A stretch of DNA of 64,000 nt from Takakia lepidozioides (GCA_030704615.1 CM060734.1:29714042-29778041); one strand, 5' to 3'; counted from the stretch's first letter, positions 1 through 11,040 are shown. The notes: generated from the letters alone by a model not told the origin. A program made the numbers and translations.

Positions 1-1584
1 TAGTGCTACCTTGGAGGATGCTACAACCACATACATTGCAATTCGGGCTTGGTGGCTCTCTTCAGGAGCATGCACAGAAAAGAGTCTGCCAAAACTGGAT
101 TCATGGCTTGCATGGTGGCACTACAGATATCGAATGTGGGGCCAATGGATGAGAGAGGACATGGATGTGGAGGCAGATGCAGATATGCCTACCACTAATT
201 TGTCTGAGGCAGTCCATTCTGCTTGGTGGAAGACAGCAGGCAATGGGAAAAAAATGAAGGTGGATCTATATGAGGCCACCATGCATGACATGTCACGAGC
301 TCTTTTGCAGCAGGCAACATTTTACAGGCACACCACAGGAAAGACATGGGGGACGGGGCCCGACAAAGAGGAGCTCATGTTGCGTCAAGCAGCTAGATCT
401 AATAGCCCAGCAAAAATGGGTAAGGTTGTACGTGGCATAGTAGCTGGAACACCCATGCACACAAGGGGGGTTCAATTGGAGGGAGACAATCGCACTATTC
501 CAGTCAAACGCAAGTTAGGCGATGAGCATGGTGGGCCAAACGAATCTTGGAGGTGTGATATGAATGTAAAGACTGTTCCAGTGCGCGCCACTGGGATGCC
601 CAGTCCACACCAGCCATCTAGGTTTGTCAGCTCCAAATCAAGTCATGACATTCCTGGTTCTTCGACTTTCTGTGAGACAAATCCACATGTTGCTATCCCT
701 CCTCAGCCAATGCAATGGGGAAATCCAGTGAGAGAGACACAAGACTTTTCCGATGCATTGTTCAGGATTCAGCGGACAGGTCCTGCTTCCATGGTTCGTT
801 GTTCTGCCTTGGTTGGAGTTTCCAAGATAAATGCAAAGCGCTCATCAGGAAAGGTAAAGGAAGTCCTGCACCTTGCTTCACTGGCAAGTTACTAGCACCG
901 AACATGAAAGAACCAAAACTGCAAGTTTTTTGGTTTTGCCCCACAGATGTTTTGTCGTGTGTTGGAGGGACCGTGCCATCCTATTGCTTGGGAAAACCGG
1001 GTATACCTAACGTGTGGCCTGTGAAGGTTGGAACCAACCTTACACAAGAAGAGGTGGACAACTTGACCCTTGCAGGTTTTCGACTAGTCCATCCTCCCAA
1101 CGTTCCTGATCCGAACTTTCCTGTGGGACCACTTCCAGTGGAACAACATATTCATCAAGGTGTTGTCCTTCCTGTGGGTAAGTATCCCACTACACGCTAT
1201 GGGGTGCGCATTCGGCGTCGGGATCCGACTCCTCGACACTTGAGTCGCCAAGAGTCAGCGGAGACTCTTATTGCTGAGGTTCGTGGATTCAGAAACGTGC
1301 CTCAGCCAGGTTATGGGAGAATTTACCAGCTACAAACAGAGGGATCTACCAGAGCAGGATTGGTTTACAATGTATACATTGGTCAGTTTCCATCTTGTGA
1401 TTGTCCCGACTTTGATGAGCTATCTGTCAAGAAGAAAAAACAAACATATCTACCTTGTAAGCACATGTACTTCATGTACAACGTGCATCTAGGATGCGCC
1501 GGGGCTTATGAGATCCACCAACCTTCCCTTAGCCAGTTAGAGGTTAGGGCTATGCTAAAGAAGGACCCTAGTTCAACTTCTTAG
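1..1584 (+). pseudogene. MULE transposase, C-terminal half, frameshifted
   Basis: Two overlapping frames (11 to about 850, then about 850 to 1584) together align with the C-terminal half of the transposase at 45293-48785. Shared landmarks are RAWW(L/F)SSGA, a W-rich segment ending FRYR or HYRYR, GPDKxELMLR, FWFC, VWPVKVGT and a C-terminal SWIM-type zinc finger (CDCPDF ... PCKHMYFM, about 1405-1475). SWIM fingers are typical of MULE transposases. A one-base frameshift near 850, in AGGAAAGGTAAAGG, breaks the frame, so this copy is dead. The N-terminal finger and DDE core lie beyond the window edge. Identity to the other copy is moderate, so the two belong to one family but are not recent duplicates. 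Confidence 0.75.
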
Positions 1585-1674
1585 TGACACATGAAATGCA
1601 CAAAAAAAGAACCTCTAACTTGTGCCGTTCATTTTCATGCATGTGACATGTAATTATCTTGTTACTACTTTATT

Positions 1675-1908
1675 CCAAACATGACACATAGCATTTGTTA
1701 GTACAGAAGTTCCTATTTTGGTTAAAATGGAACTTGTGTACCTGTCATACAAGTTTTCAAATTATAGAACTGCTTGGCATTACAAACAGACATGCAATGT
1801 GGTGGTTCCAAACATGACACATATGCATTTGTTAGTACAAAAGTCCATATTTTGGTTAATATGAAACTGTTTTCCTTGAATACAAGTTTGCAAACTATTA
1901 CTTTGGCC
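1675..1908. repeat. Two-copy tandem repeat, period 133 bp
   Basis: CCAAACATGACACATA starts at 1675 and again at 1808, and about 100 bp after each start match closely (GCATTTGTTAGTACA, ATTTTGGTTAA, TACAAGTTT). It lies in the AT-rich tract after the transposase. No coding potential is seen in 1585-2359 otherwise. Confidence 0.75.
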
Positions 1909-2359
1909 AGGGATCTTGTATTCTCTTCAGTTTAAGGTGGTGCATTAGTTGGAGTTAGTGGTCACATGCATCTTTGACCATTGACTACTGATTTTGTTAG
2001 CTAAGATTTTTTTATTTTTTATTTTTTTCTATATACATATGATGTATCATTTGCATATGCAATAAATACGTCGTATTCTATGTTATATAACTTCACTGCA
2101 TACAATCTACAATGTGTGCATACAAATTTGTCACATGCATATATAATAAGGGATTTTGTGCATGCATGCACGCAACCTGTGCATATGGAATAGCAACCCC
2201 CGTCACCTCCCACATGTGGATGGGAGGATAGATCCCAACCTTGCAGTGGTACCTGCAGGGTTGCGTTGGGAGGAGTACTTAGAGATATCCAACTCTTCTA
2301 TCTTGGAGTTTCCACCTCGGATAGCGAAGGGATGGGTGAGTAAAAGCCGCTCGGGGGCG

Positions 2360-2445
2360 ATTGTGGCATAGCTTTCTAGGCTTGTGTGCTTATATTGTAT
2401 GTGGACAGCGATGTATGTTGTGGCACAATGCTTAGGTGCATGACA
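2360..2445 (+). repeat. 3' end of an LTR
   Basis: This 86-bp piece matches the last part of the LTR at 2448-2900 (TGTGGCATAGCTTTCTAGG ... GTGCATGACA). It ends two bases before the start of that LTR, so two LTR ends face each other head-to-tail with only AC between them. Confidence 0.7.
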
Positions 2446-2447
2446 AC

Positions 2448-2900
2448 TGTCATGGTTTTAGTCATGGTTAACTAGAATTACCTACTTCTAGTTAACTAGG
2501 ACATTTTGGATATTTATATGTGCATTTTGTGTGTTGGGACTTCATTTGGTCTTATATGCCAAGTGAGGTATCAAGCCTCACTTGGGACATGGGGATGGGT
2601 TTTCCCCTTGTGAGGGTCGAGGAGGGCTCATCTTCTTGTAGTTGAGCCTCCATGAGCCTCTCCCACCTCTATAGCTTTAGGTATTGAGAGGGAGTGTGGT
2701 GAGGGCTTTGTAGGGTGGATTCCTTTAGCAAAGGTGCCCTTGGATTGACTTAGTTTATGTGATTGAGTGGATTCATGAGTGGAGTGTTTCCATTGTGTGT
2801 TCACTTTCATTATCATTGTGGCATAGCTTTCTAGGATTGTGTGCTTAGATTGTGTATGGACAACGATGTATGTTGTGGCACGATGCTTAGGTGCACGACA
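2448..2900 (+). repeat. LTR copy, retrotransposon family L1a (plus)
   Basis: It starts TGTCATGGTTTTAGTC and ends GTGCACGACA. It is the reverse complement of 5633-6194 over nearly its whole length but lacks about 100 bp found near the 3' end of that copy. TG...CA termini are normal for LTRs. No internal retrotransposon genes are joined to it. Apparent open frames across it are non-coding. Confidence 0.75.
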
Positions 2901-3489
2901 CTTTTGCCCATGTGCTTTGTGGGACATCAACATCAACTCGGAACCCTTTCGTGTACCCCAGTTTCTCCAGCTCCTCACCGCTTTCCTTCACCTCCCATCT
3001 AAGGCACTCCCACCAACTCTCCAATCACTTCTGCATGTGGCGGCCGAGTACCAGACGACGTAGTTCACAAATTCTACACATATGCTTGAATGGTAGCCTC
3101 GCGCACATGACTGCAACATGCATGAATGTAAAAAGCCATGTACACATTGAGAAGAAATGCCCTATGCTGTGAAAGGTAAACATGGTATTTGTAGCTTTGT
3201 GTGGACAACAACACGTCAATGTTAGTGAAGTACTATAATATCAACCAACCACCACAAAGTGACACGTCATTCTAACTTCTATATGCCCCACCTACAATTT
3301 TGTGAAGTGAATCTTTGTTGGCTATCAGATTGCTTGCCACATATGACTGTCCCCACTACATCAAAACTAGGGAGCCTCACATTCTGACCAAAACTTTCCA
3401 GCAGAATGAGACTTCACGTTGCAAAAGATTTCATCACTTAGCTAGGAAGACAAGAAGAGGATGGACCCACCGGCCATAGCGGGCTAGCA

Positions 3490-3780
3490 AGTTGGTGCGA
3501 TGGTAGACCTTATGGCCATACATGACGCCCTATCTAGTCTCGCTAACTTCCCCCCACCTTACTATATCTTTACTGACAGCCTTACCTCCCTCTTCCTTAT
3601 TAGAAACCACATAAACCGCCCATCCTCCCACCACCACCATCCAGACTGCAATCTCATCACTGCTATAGTCCAACTAACCCTCTCAACTCCCATCCCATCC
3701 ACCTCCATAAAGTTCGCTCGCACACAGGGATACATGGGAATGATGCTGCTGATCTATTTGCTCAAGCTAGGCTTGCACAC
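3490..3780 (+). pseudogene. LINE RNase H fragment 1
   Basis: The frame from 3500 contains PPPYYIFTDSLTSLFLIRNH, nearly identical to the RNase H block at 5300-5632, including the FTDS motif with a catalytic Asp. After about 3720 the similarity is lost by frameshift. It is a remnant of an RNase H-bearing LINE like the minus-strand copy at 10-20 kb. The stretch 2901-3489 has no recognisable gene. Confidence 0.65.
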
Positions 3781-3921
3781 ATGTTGCAAACGTAACAAAC
3801 GCGATGTGGTTGCGCTGCAGTATCCCTTCCCACACCACTTGCTCATAGACCTCTCCAAAGGGCCTCCATCCCGCGCCGCTGTTGTGCATATCCTGGGATC
3901 ATCATCCTCCATGCACCCCAA

Positions 3922-4445
3922 TTTGGCATACAAGTCCACAAGGGCATAGTTCAGAACAACATTTGCTTAATTCCAGCTTGGTCGATGTCATCACAAACCC
4001 CGTCTTCACTCATTGCGTACTCTAGTTAAGTGCAATTATGGGCTAGGCTGGTACCACATCTCATTCAGCCATATTATCAAAACAGCCATGTATCCTTGTA
4101 GTTGCACCCTGCAACCTTGGCATACATGTCCACTACGGCAACGTTCAGAATCACATCAGATACAATACCAGCTTTGACAATATCACCGTGGACCTCTGTA
4201 CCCTTTTCCAGGGCTGCCAGGCATGCATTTGACATACATATCCACCAAGGCAGTGTTTAGAGTGACATCTAGTGGTACAATTCCAGATCTGATGATGGAC
4301 CTTTGCGTCCTTTCCAGGGCTACCAGGCTCGCATTTGACATACATGTACACCAGGGGAATGTTCAGAATGACATCAGGTACAATTCCAGCTTTGTTGATG
4401 TCACCATGAACCTCTTGGCCCTTTCCCAGGGCTGCTAGGCTCGCA
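3922..4445. repeat. Tandem repeat, unit about 108 bp
   Basis: Units contain T(T)GGCATACAT or TTTGACATACAT, then TCCAC(C/T)A, GTTCAGAATGACATC, ACAATTCCAGCTTTG and CTTTTCCAGGGCTGC. The best copies start near 4118, 4229 and 4335. Weaker copies lie at 3924 and 4641. It lies between the two RNase H fragments and carries no coherent gene. Confidence 0.65.
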
Positions 4446-4924
4446 TATGCATATTAACAAACACAAATGAACATGACCTGGTTTGGCTTCATCCTTTCCC
4501 ACATCATTTGTTCTTAGGTTTCCAAAGCCTTACTCCCACACCTATGCTACACACACCTTACAATCATGGCAGTCCACAACACCACATCTCATTTAGCCAT
4601 GTCGTCGAACTCTCCCTTTGCATCAGGCTTGCTGCACCCACATTTGACATACATATCCACTAGGGCAGTGGTCAGAATGACAACTAGTACAATTTCAGCT
4701 TTGACGATGGCACATGGCCAAGAGATATCCCAATATCCCGCCACCAATGGGTTCAATGCATACTCTTATCACATTGGCAGTATCATGTCAAAGTCACTCC
4801 AACTAGATTCACTCAACCAGCTAACTTGCAGAATTCAACATGAAAATTTAGGGTCGATTCTGATAAGAGGGGAAAATAGGGTGAAATGTGTTTCAGAAGG
4901 TGCCTTCATTAGCAAACGCACTCA

Positions 4925-5050
4925 CACCTCTGGTTACTCGGTGTCCAACCAGGACACCTATTTTATTATAGGGCCCACCCTCCACAGGGGGCAGTAGCCG
5001 AAAGGTGAAGTAGCTCTTAGTTACGCCGGCTTGGCCGGAGTCTTCTAATG
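4925..5050 (+). repeat. Dispersed 125-bp segment, copy 1 (probable LINE 3' UTR)
   Basis: It matches 7214-7340: both read GTGTCC..CAGGACACCT, TATAGGGCCCA, AGGGGG(C/T)AGTAGCCG, AAGGTGAAGT, CTCTTAGTTACG and GGCCGGAGTCTTCT. The second copy follows the end of LINE-derived sequence, which suggests a shared 3' untranslated region. A SINE origin is not excluded. Confidence 0.6.
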
Positions 5051-5209
5051 TAGGTCTTTCCAATGATCTGTTGTTTGACCGAAGAGCAGCTATTGTTGGA
5101 CAATCCGTGGATAGGTTGCATAAAGTTGAGGCTTTCATGGATGTGTATGCCTCTGAATCACAGGCTTATGACACGGATGATGAAGTATCAGCTGATGATG
5201 TTATGTAGG
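5043..5209 (+). other. Short unassigned open frame
   Basis: About 54 codons read open to a TAG at 5207-5209, with an acidic C-terminus (YDTDDEVSADDVM). It follows directly on the repeat segment ending near 5050 and precedes the RNase H fragment. I do not recognise the product. It could be the last exon of an element-borne or displaced host gene, or chance. Confidence 0.25.
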
Positions 5210-5289
5210 TAATTAGAAATTACATATACAATACATTGTCCTCATTGTCAGTTCGAATTTTTTGTTATTTTTTATGATACATGTATTTC

Positions 5290-5632
5290 TCTCTAGTGTA
5301 CTTCCTAGCCGTGCCACCATATTACGAGCTGAACTTATGGTCATCTTCGAAGCACTCTCCCTGCTAGATGTCTTCCCTCCTCCATATTACATCTTTACAG
5401 ATAGCCTTACCTCACTCTTTCTTATCCGAAACCACATATCCCGCCCCTCCTCCCACCATCACCACCCAGACTGCAACCTCATTTTAGCCATTGTTAACCT
5501 CACTATTTCCAAAAGCCACCCTATCCACCTCCTCAAAGTTCGTTCGCACACTGGCATTAAAGGTAATGAGGCTGCGGATCTACTTGCTCAGACAGACGCC
5601 TCTAAACCCCCAGTGGACCCTACAGATGACCC
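5290..5632 (+). pseudogene. LINE RNase H fragment 2, cut by a solo LTR
   Basis: The frame has RAELMVIFEAL (catalytic Glu), YYIFTDSLTSLFLI (Asp) and KVRSHTGIKGNEAADLLA, the usual RNase H landmarks in order. At codon DDP the frame is interrupted by the LTR at 5633-6194. LINE-derived sequence resumes at about 6195 and runs towards 7190 without a clean frame. RNase H degrades the RNA strand of the RNA-DNA hybrid after reverse transcription. This copy is 5'-truncated and non-functional. Confidence 0.75.
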
Positions 5633-6194
5633 TGTCATGCACCTAAGCATCGTGCCACAACATACATCGTTGTCCACACACAATCTAAGCACACAATCCT
5701 AGAAAGCTAAGCCTTGTGAGATACTTTAGCTTTCCTAGCTCTCTCACTCCTTGGTGTACACCAACACAAGTGCTACACTAATCCTTACACTCCGCACTCA
5801 CAAGCATAGGTCATCTTCTTGTAGTGATAATGAAAGTGAACACACAATGGAAACACTCCACTCATGAATCCACTCAATCACATAAACTAAGTCAAGCTAA
5901 GGGCACCTTTGCTAAAGGAATCCACCCAACAAAGCCCTCACCACACTCCCTCTCAATACCTAGAGCTACATGGAGGTGGGAGAGGCTCATGGAGGCTCAA
6001 CTACAAGAAGATGAGCCCTCCTCAACCCTCACAAGGGGAAAACCCATCCCCATGTCCCAAGTGAGGCTTGACACCTCACTTGGCATATGAGACCAAATGA
6101 AGTTCCAACACACAAAATGCACATATAAATATCCAAAATGTCATAGTTAACTAGAAGTAGGTAATTCTAGTTAACCACGACTGAAACCATGACA
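5633..6194 (-). repeat. Solo LTR (562 bp) with 4-bp target duplication
   Basis: The minus strand begins TGTCATGGTTTCAGTCGTGG and ends GTGCATGACA. Flanks are ACCC on both sides (5629-5632 and 6195-6198), consistent with integration followed by LTR-LTR recombination. It is the fullest copy of the family also present at 2360-2900. Confidence 0.8.
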
Positions 6195-7190
6195 ACCCTA
6201 TTCACATCGCTCATACCCATCCCTTTTGGTTCATACACCCAATCCCAAACCCCCCCGCACCCAAACCAATCCGTAATCTTATGACCACTATCACCCGTGA
6301 AGCGAACAAACAAGCTGCAGCATCTATTAGCCACACTAAAGTCCACATTCAGAAATGGACCCAGTCCACAATCCTCCACCATAAGCTATCAAACCACTTT
6401 TGGCATACCAAAGCCACTACCGATGCACAAATCCGACAAACACTCAAATTCAGGTACGCCCAACACATGGGCCACCAACGTAAACACATATTCTAGCCAC
6501 ATCTTTTCCCATCTCCATATTGTCCACTATGCTCAAATACCCACCATGAACGTGACACCTGGCCACACCTCCTTAGTCAATGTACCCATCCAGTCATTCA
6601 TGGCCTTCATATCACTCGGCACAACCATGCAGTTTGGCACATCCATAAACTCCTTCTGAGCCGCGCTGAAACTAGGTGGTTCTCACTCATTAACGCCGGC
6701 ACCTACCAAGGCCGACCACCAGACCACACTGTACCACCATGGCTGCTCCCATGTACATGTATCCATTCACCATGCACCTGCCCCGCCAGACTGTGCCCTG
6801 ATATTCTCCTTGTCCAAGGCCTACCCACTAACACCCCACCACCCACTACACCATCCCCACAAATCACCATCCACTTCATCAAATTTACATACTGTAATGA
6901 TCGCTACCCCAATGACTTGATCTTGGAAAAACGACAAAAATATGCCCCGCTCATCCTTGCAATCCGCCGTAGAGGTTGGACCACTGGCCCACTAACCGTC
7001 ATCACTGCCGGTACTAGAGGCGGCATACATAATGATAGTATCAACGCTATACATGACAATTTCAAAATCCCCATCCCCCCCATTCATAAGTGTTTCAAAG
7101 CAATCCACCTCATGACACTCCGATCCCTCACAACCATTATTACCAACAAACGGCAACTGGAATCCAAATCTACATTGATACCCTAGGTAC
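6195..7190 (+). other. Degraded C-terminal LINE sequence
   Basis: This is a C-rich stretch continuing the LINE interrupted by the LTR. Several short frames exist but none has a recognisable domain. I call it the decayed tail of the RNase H LINE because it sits between the interrupted RNase H and the repeated 3' segment at 7214. Confidence 0.4.
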
Positions 7191-7213
7191 CTAGGGCACC
7201 CCCTGGGTACCCT

Positions 7214-7340
7214 ATGTACCCCTAGTTAGTTGGTGTCCCGCAGGACACCTGTTTTCTATAGGGCCCATCCCCGAAAGGGGGTAGTAGCCGCAAGGTGAAG
7301 TGACTCTTAGTTACGTAGGCTTCGGCCGGAGTCTTCTCTC
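7214..7340 (+). repeat. Dispersed 125-bp segment, copy 2 (probable LINE 3' UTR)
   Basis: This is the second copy of the segment at 4925-5050. It is followed by a CT-rich run and then the foldback element. Confidence 0.6.
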
Positions 7341-7431
7341 TCTCCCTCTCCGAGGATACTTTTTTTCCCCCGACATTTGGGTAGATGTGGTGATGATCGT
7401 CGACGATCATCATATTCTCGGCATTTGGGTA

Positions 7432-7810
7432 GATGCCGTCGATGATGATCAAGAAATCATGATCATGAAGAAATTGAGTGTGTTGATACACTCAGTTCTG
7501 CGCACAGGGGGGGGGGGGGGGGGGGGGAACCTCCCGTTCACCAAGGTATGAAGACCCCACACATTAACCGTGAGGGCACGGCTTTTTCGGAGAGGGAGGG
7601 ATAATATTATAGGGCTGTCTGGGACTTAGGCAGAATCGGGGTTTTGTGGGTACCCCTGATTTTTGCGCAGCTGTGGTGCTTCATGACTGTGTGATCACAG
7701 CCCGACACAGGTCACAGTCACAGGGTGTGCGGGCCGCCGCGGAGAACTGAGTGCGTCAACGCACTCAATTTCTTCATGATCATGATTTCTTGATGATCAT
7801 CGACGACATC
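7432..7810. mobile_element. Foldback element with 70-bp arms
   Basis: 7432-7501 and 7741-7810 are inverted copies with only a few mismatches. Each arm contains the palindrome TCATGATCATGA and an inner stem-loop, GAGTG(T/C)..(A/G)CACTC. The 239-bp loop holds a run of 21 G. No transposase is present. Outer flanks do not show a clear target duplication. Confidence 0.65.
7507..7527. repeat. Poly-G run, 21 bases
   Basis: Twenty-one consecutive G lie just inside the left arm of the foldback element. Two longer runs occur at 10379 and 10994. Confidence 0.95.
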
Positions 7811-7819
7811 GCTGACAGT

Positions 7820-8045
7820 GTTGTGCGGATCCGGGTTTTGACCCCGGGTACTCGGCGGGTTACCTGGTTTGTGTTACATATCCGGATCCGGACCCATGCC
7901 ATCACCAAAAACTCGGACCCTGACCCAGGTTCACTTTTAAAATGAACCCGGAACCGGACCCAGACCCGCCAGCTAGGTCCATAACCCGTTAAACCCGCTA
8001 CTCGCGGGCCAGAGTAGCGGGTCGGGTCCGGGTTTTAATTTTAGG
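7820..8045. repeat. ACCCG/CGGGT-rich self-complementary segment
   Basis: Many short GGGTCCGG, ACCCGG and CGGACCC words occur in both orientations, with a hairpin GCTACTC-8 nt-GAGTAGC near 8008-8029. It looks like a degenerate non-autonomous repeat. No gene is seen. Confidence 0.45.
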
Positions 8046-8099
8046 TGGGGCATGTGGGGTCCAGCTTAGATGTGGTAGGTGTTGGAATATGTGTGGAGG

Positions 8100-8336
8100 G
8101 TGTCCGCGGTTATAGGCCCCTCGGGTATAGGCATCATTTCTTCTGTAACTTGCTACGTGGGCCCAAGGTGACGTGGCAGGATACGGGCTCACGCTGACGT
8201 GGCGGGGGTACGGCCTCATGCTGACATGATGAGATACGTGCTCACGCTGACGTGGCGGGTGTAGGGGCTCACGCTGACGTGGCGTGAGCATACGCTCACA
8301 CGCTCACACGCTATTCTCACGCCGTTGCGTCGCTGG
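8100..8336. repeat. Right terminal repeat of MULE element A
   Basis: It contains four TGACGTGGC words (about 8169-8285) alternating with GGGCTCACGC, then GTGAGC(A/G) steps ending CTCACGCCGTTGCGTCGC. In reverse complement it follows the same order as 44685-44880, including CGGTTATAGGC at the inner edge. Multiple short direct and inverted words near the end are typical of transposase binding regions. Confidence 0.65.
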
Positions 8337-8339
8337 CCC

Positions 8340-8940
8340 CTAGACAGTATACTAGGCTCTTTTTTTGGATCTAATGAAGGACTTATAGTGCTTGAGACTA
8401 GGTTTGTGGACTCTCGATAAGAATTGATATCAAGGAGTAGAGATTTGATGTAACATCTAACAACTTTGCATTCTTCGTCATTAAATGGTGCATATCTATA
8501 AGTGGATAAAGGTGAGGAGGTAGATGGAAGGGTGACTAGGAAGGATCACAGGACTGAGTCCTAAAGAGGGTGCGTGAAATATGAAGCCTTGTGATTAGTA
8601 GATGGTAGATTCAAGAAGGAGGGGAGGATTGATGCTAGGCATGTTTCATATTCGGCATCGTGTAAGTGAGTGAAGGGAGTATTGAAGTGAATACGTGGGT
8701 GAAAAGTCCCTCACGGGCTAAGAGATGGAAGGAATTACAAAAGAAATGCAAGAGTGATACCAGAATCTGGGTATTTTGTAATGTAAAAAGAACTGACCGT
8801 ATCAGTTGTGTCGAAGCTCCCCAGGAGATATTAGTCGATCACGCTCTATCTTTTGTACGTGTGGCAAACAAACCGAATGGAGGATTTGTAGTTGGTAGTA
8901 CCATTGTAGATGACAAGCCTTTGAACCTCAGAGACTAGAG
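8340..8940 (-). pseudogene. LINE ORF2 fragment (endonuclease end and linker)
   Basis: On the minus strand, 8940 to about 8760 matches the C-terminal endonuclease part of the LINE at 43690-43875 (the opposite strand of both reads APQEI(L/V)xxHAL(S/A)xVRVA). 8400-8355 matches the linker encoding LKHYxSxIRSKK. The fragment stops at the terminus of MULE element A, so element A appears to be inserted into this LINE. Confidence 0.6.
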
Positions 8941-9985
8941 AAACATCTCATTGTCAATGGATCCATTTTTGGAATAGGCTCACCTTGAATTGCCAAGCTA
9001 TGGAAGTAATTTTGACTCCCCTCAAACACATACAAAGACCCTAACAGAAACAAATGTTGTTTGGCTTGAAGTTTTCACAATAGTTGGCTAGGATATCATA
9101 CCGCATTTCTATGTGAGAGGCAGAAGCAAGAAAAATCAACCCATCGCTGAGATAGCGGTCAAAGCTCAAATTTCATACTTTGCAAAATCTAAAAACAAAA
9201 AAATCCCTACTAGAACATTAATCAATATATGAAACAAAGTAGTTTGTTGGCTCCTCCCTATAAGGGAGAGACCACGCATTGGTGCCAAAAATGAGTAAAA
9301 TCCTGATATACCTCCACTAGATAATACCTACATGAAGCAGATAATCCTCCCCCACTTAAATGTTAACTTGAATGTACCTTGATTGGATAAGACCCATACG
9401 TGAAGGGTATATACCCTGATTCTCAAGTTGGGCTGCGTAGCAGCTCAAACCCTAACGGAAGTCCTCATATCCAAGAAGACGAAGTGGTCTCGAGCGAGGC
9501 CGCCAAAAGAACTCAGGCATTACTATGATGAAGGGAGATGAGTGGAGGCAATTCCATCCCGGATTGGGCGCTCTTGACATAGATTGTGTTTCCGTCAGGT
9601 TGATTGATGAAGATACTTTGCCGTTGATCCAGTATGGCCAGAGCAGGGTTTGCAAGCTACCCAGCTTGAATATGCTCGGGTGGTCATGGTTCTCACCACT
9701 CACATGGTATGCTTTGTGGGTACTCCTGATAATGATGATTAAACTTACATTTCTTCTTGCTTAGGACGATCTCCCTTGTCCCTTTCTACACTACACTATT
9801 TCGGTGCAATATAACCCATGCATTCAGAGCATTCTAGTAAACTGTGTAAATCATGTGTTGAGCTAAGTCAGCTTTTACAATGACAGTGCAGGAGTTGTGG
9901 GAGATTCTTTGAACCGCAACATGTATATATCTCTAGTTTTCACCCTCAAGACAGCCTCTAAAAATGTCAAGAAATGGCGTCCCTT
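8941..9985. other. No recognisable gene
   Basis: This is mixed AT-rich sequence. The only notable open stretch is about 31 codons (about 9446-9538, containing LISKKTKWSRARPPKELRHY) that reads like a coding relic, but I cannot assign it. No RNA gene or clear repeat is visible. Confidence 0.4.
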
Positions 9986-10377
9986 TGGTGCTGATAAGGG
10001 AGTCACACGTAAAATTGTGGTGGGAGCAGGGAGCCGAAGGGCGGTCCCCTGTTGGGTGGCTGCGTGGTATACACCATACCCGGCATCGGTGTTTATGAGG
10101 GATCCATCTGTGTAGTGGGAGTGGGAGTGGGAGGGGGGAAATTTGAGGCGTATGATTTGTTGGTAGATCTGGGGAATGGTAGGTATGGCCTGAGTAGGGG
10201 CAGCATATGGTGGGCGTGGTAGTGCTTTTAGCCATGCCTTGTTAGGTTTGATATTGCGGAGGGGATGATAGAGATGTTCGTGTTCAGTAGTGTAGGGGGA
10301 TGCGATGTTGGCTTTCAGTTTATGAGTTTGTGTGAGTAGATTTTGTAGACAGTGGAGGGAGTCAGGGGGGATGTTGT

Positions 10378-10378
<1 letters not shown>

Positions 10379-10415
<37 letters not shown>
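10379..10415. repeat. Poly-G run, 37 bases
   Basis: Uninterrupted G on the plus strand (poly-C on the LINE coding strand). Confidence 0.95.
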
Positions 10416-10416
<1 letters not shown>

Positions 10417-10984
10417 GCTCTGCAAGAGAAGGACAAGGGTGAGGGATGGTTCCTTTTGTTGGAGATATTTGGGGAGAGGGGGGGTGTGTGTATATTTGAG
10501 TTGGTTTGGTTCTATGCTAGCAGCTGCGATTATACGATATTGAGCCACTGAGGAACATTTATGAATGATGGGAACTCACACTCGAGCATGGTGTGTATAT
10601 AGATGTGCTCCTGTGCTCCTGTGGGTAGGCGGAGGAGGGGATGGGAGTTGTTAGGCAGTTTTTGTTGGGTGAGGATAAGTATTGTGAGGGCAGATGGAGA
10701 TGCGTGGGCTGCAAGACGCGCCCATTGGAGGGCATCATGTGTCGGGGGGGCCGGGAGGGGGGTGAGCCAGACCTCTACCGGTCCATGTGTGTTGTGTTGC
10801 TGTGCTTGTGGCACCGAATAAACAATCTCTATGGTGCGGGCTGGCGTAAGTGGTTAGTTCCATGGGGCATGTAAGGGGGTTGGAGTAATATGCGTGGGTG
10901 AGTTGAAATGTGTTAATGAGCAGTGTGAGGATGTCAAAAGGTAAGGTGTTGTGGGTACATGCTTGGAGTCGTTGGGGGGAGCGT

Positions 10985-10993
<9 letters not shown>

Positions 10994-11040
<47 letters not shown>
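10994..11040. repeat. Poly-G run, 47 bases
   Basis: Uninterrupted G on the plus strand, inside the C-terminal part of LINE ORF2. Runs this long are rare and prone to length error in assemblies. Confidence 0.95.

Larger units (their letters stand above)
1..8336 (+). mobile_element. MULE element A, right part, with nested insertions
   Basis: A transposase fragment at 1-1584 and a terminal repeat ending near 8336 both match parts of the complete MULE at 44685-56457. Read inward from 8336, the end (GCGACGCAACGGCGTGAG, then GTGAGCG steps, then TGACGTGGC blocks and CGGTTATAGGC) follows the same order as the left end of the complete element. In both copies the transposase C-terminus faces this end. 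In the complete copy the gap between them is about 0.6 kb; here it is 6.7 kb, which the nested LTR, LINE and foldback insertions would explain. The left end lies outside the window. That both pieces belong to one element is an inference. Confidence 0.5.

Noticed and set aside
2628-2978. Protein-coding gene across the LTR (and its counterpart at 5824-6090)
   Set aside because: The same frame is preserved only because both are copies of one LTR. There is no domain or start context.
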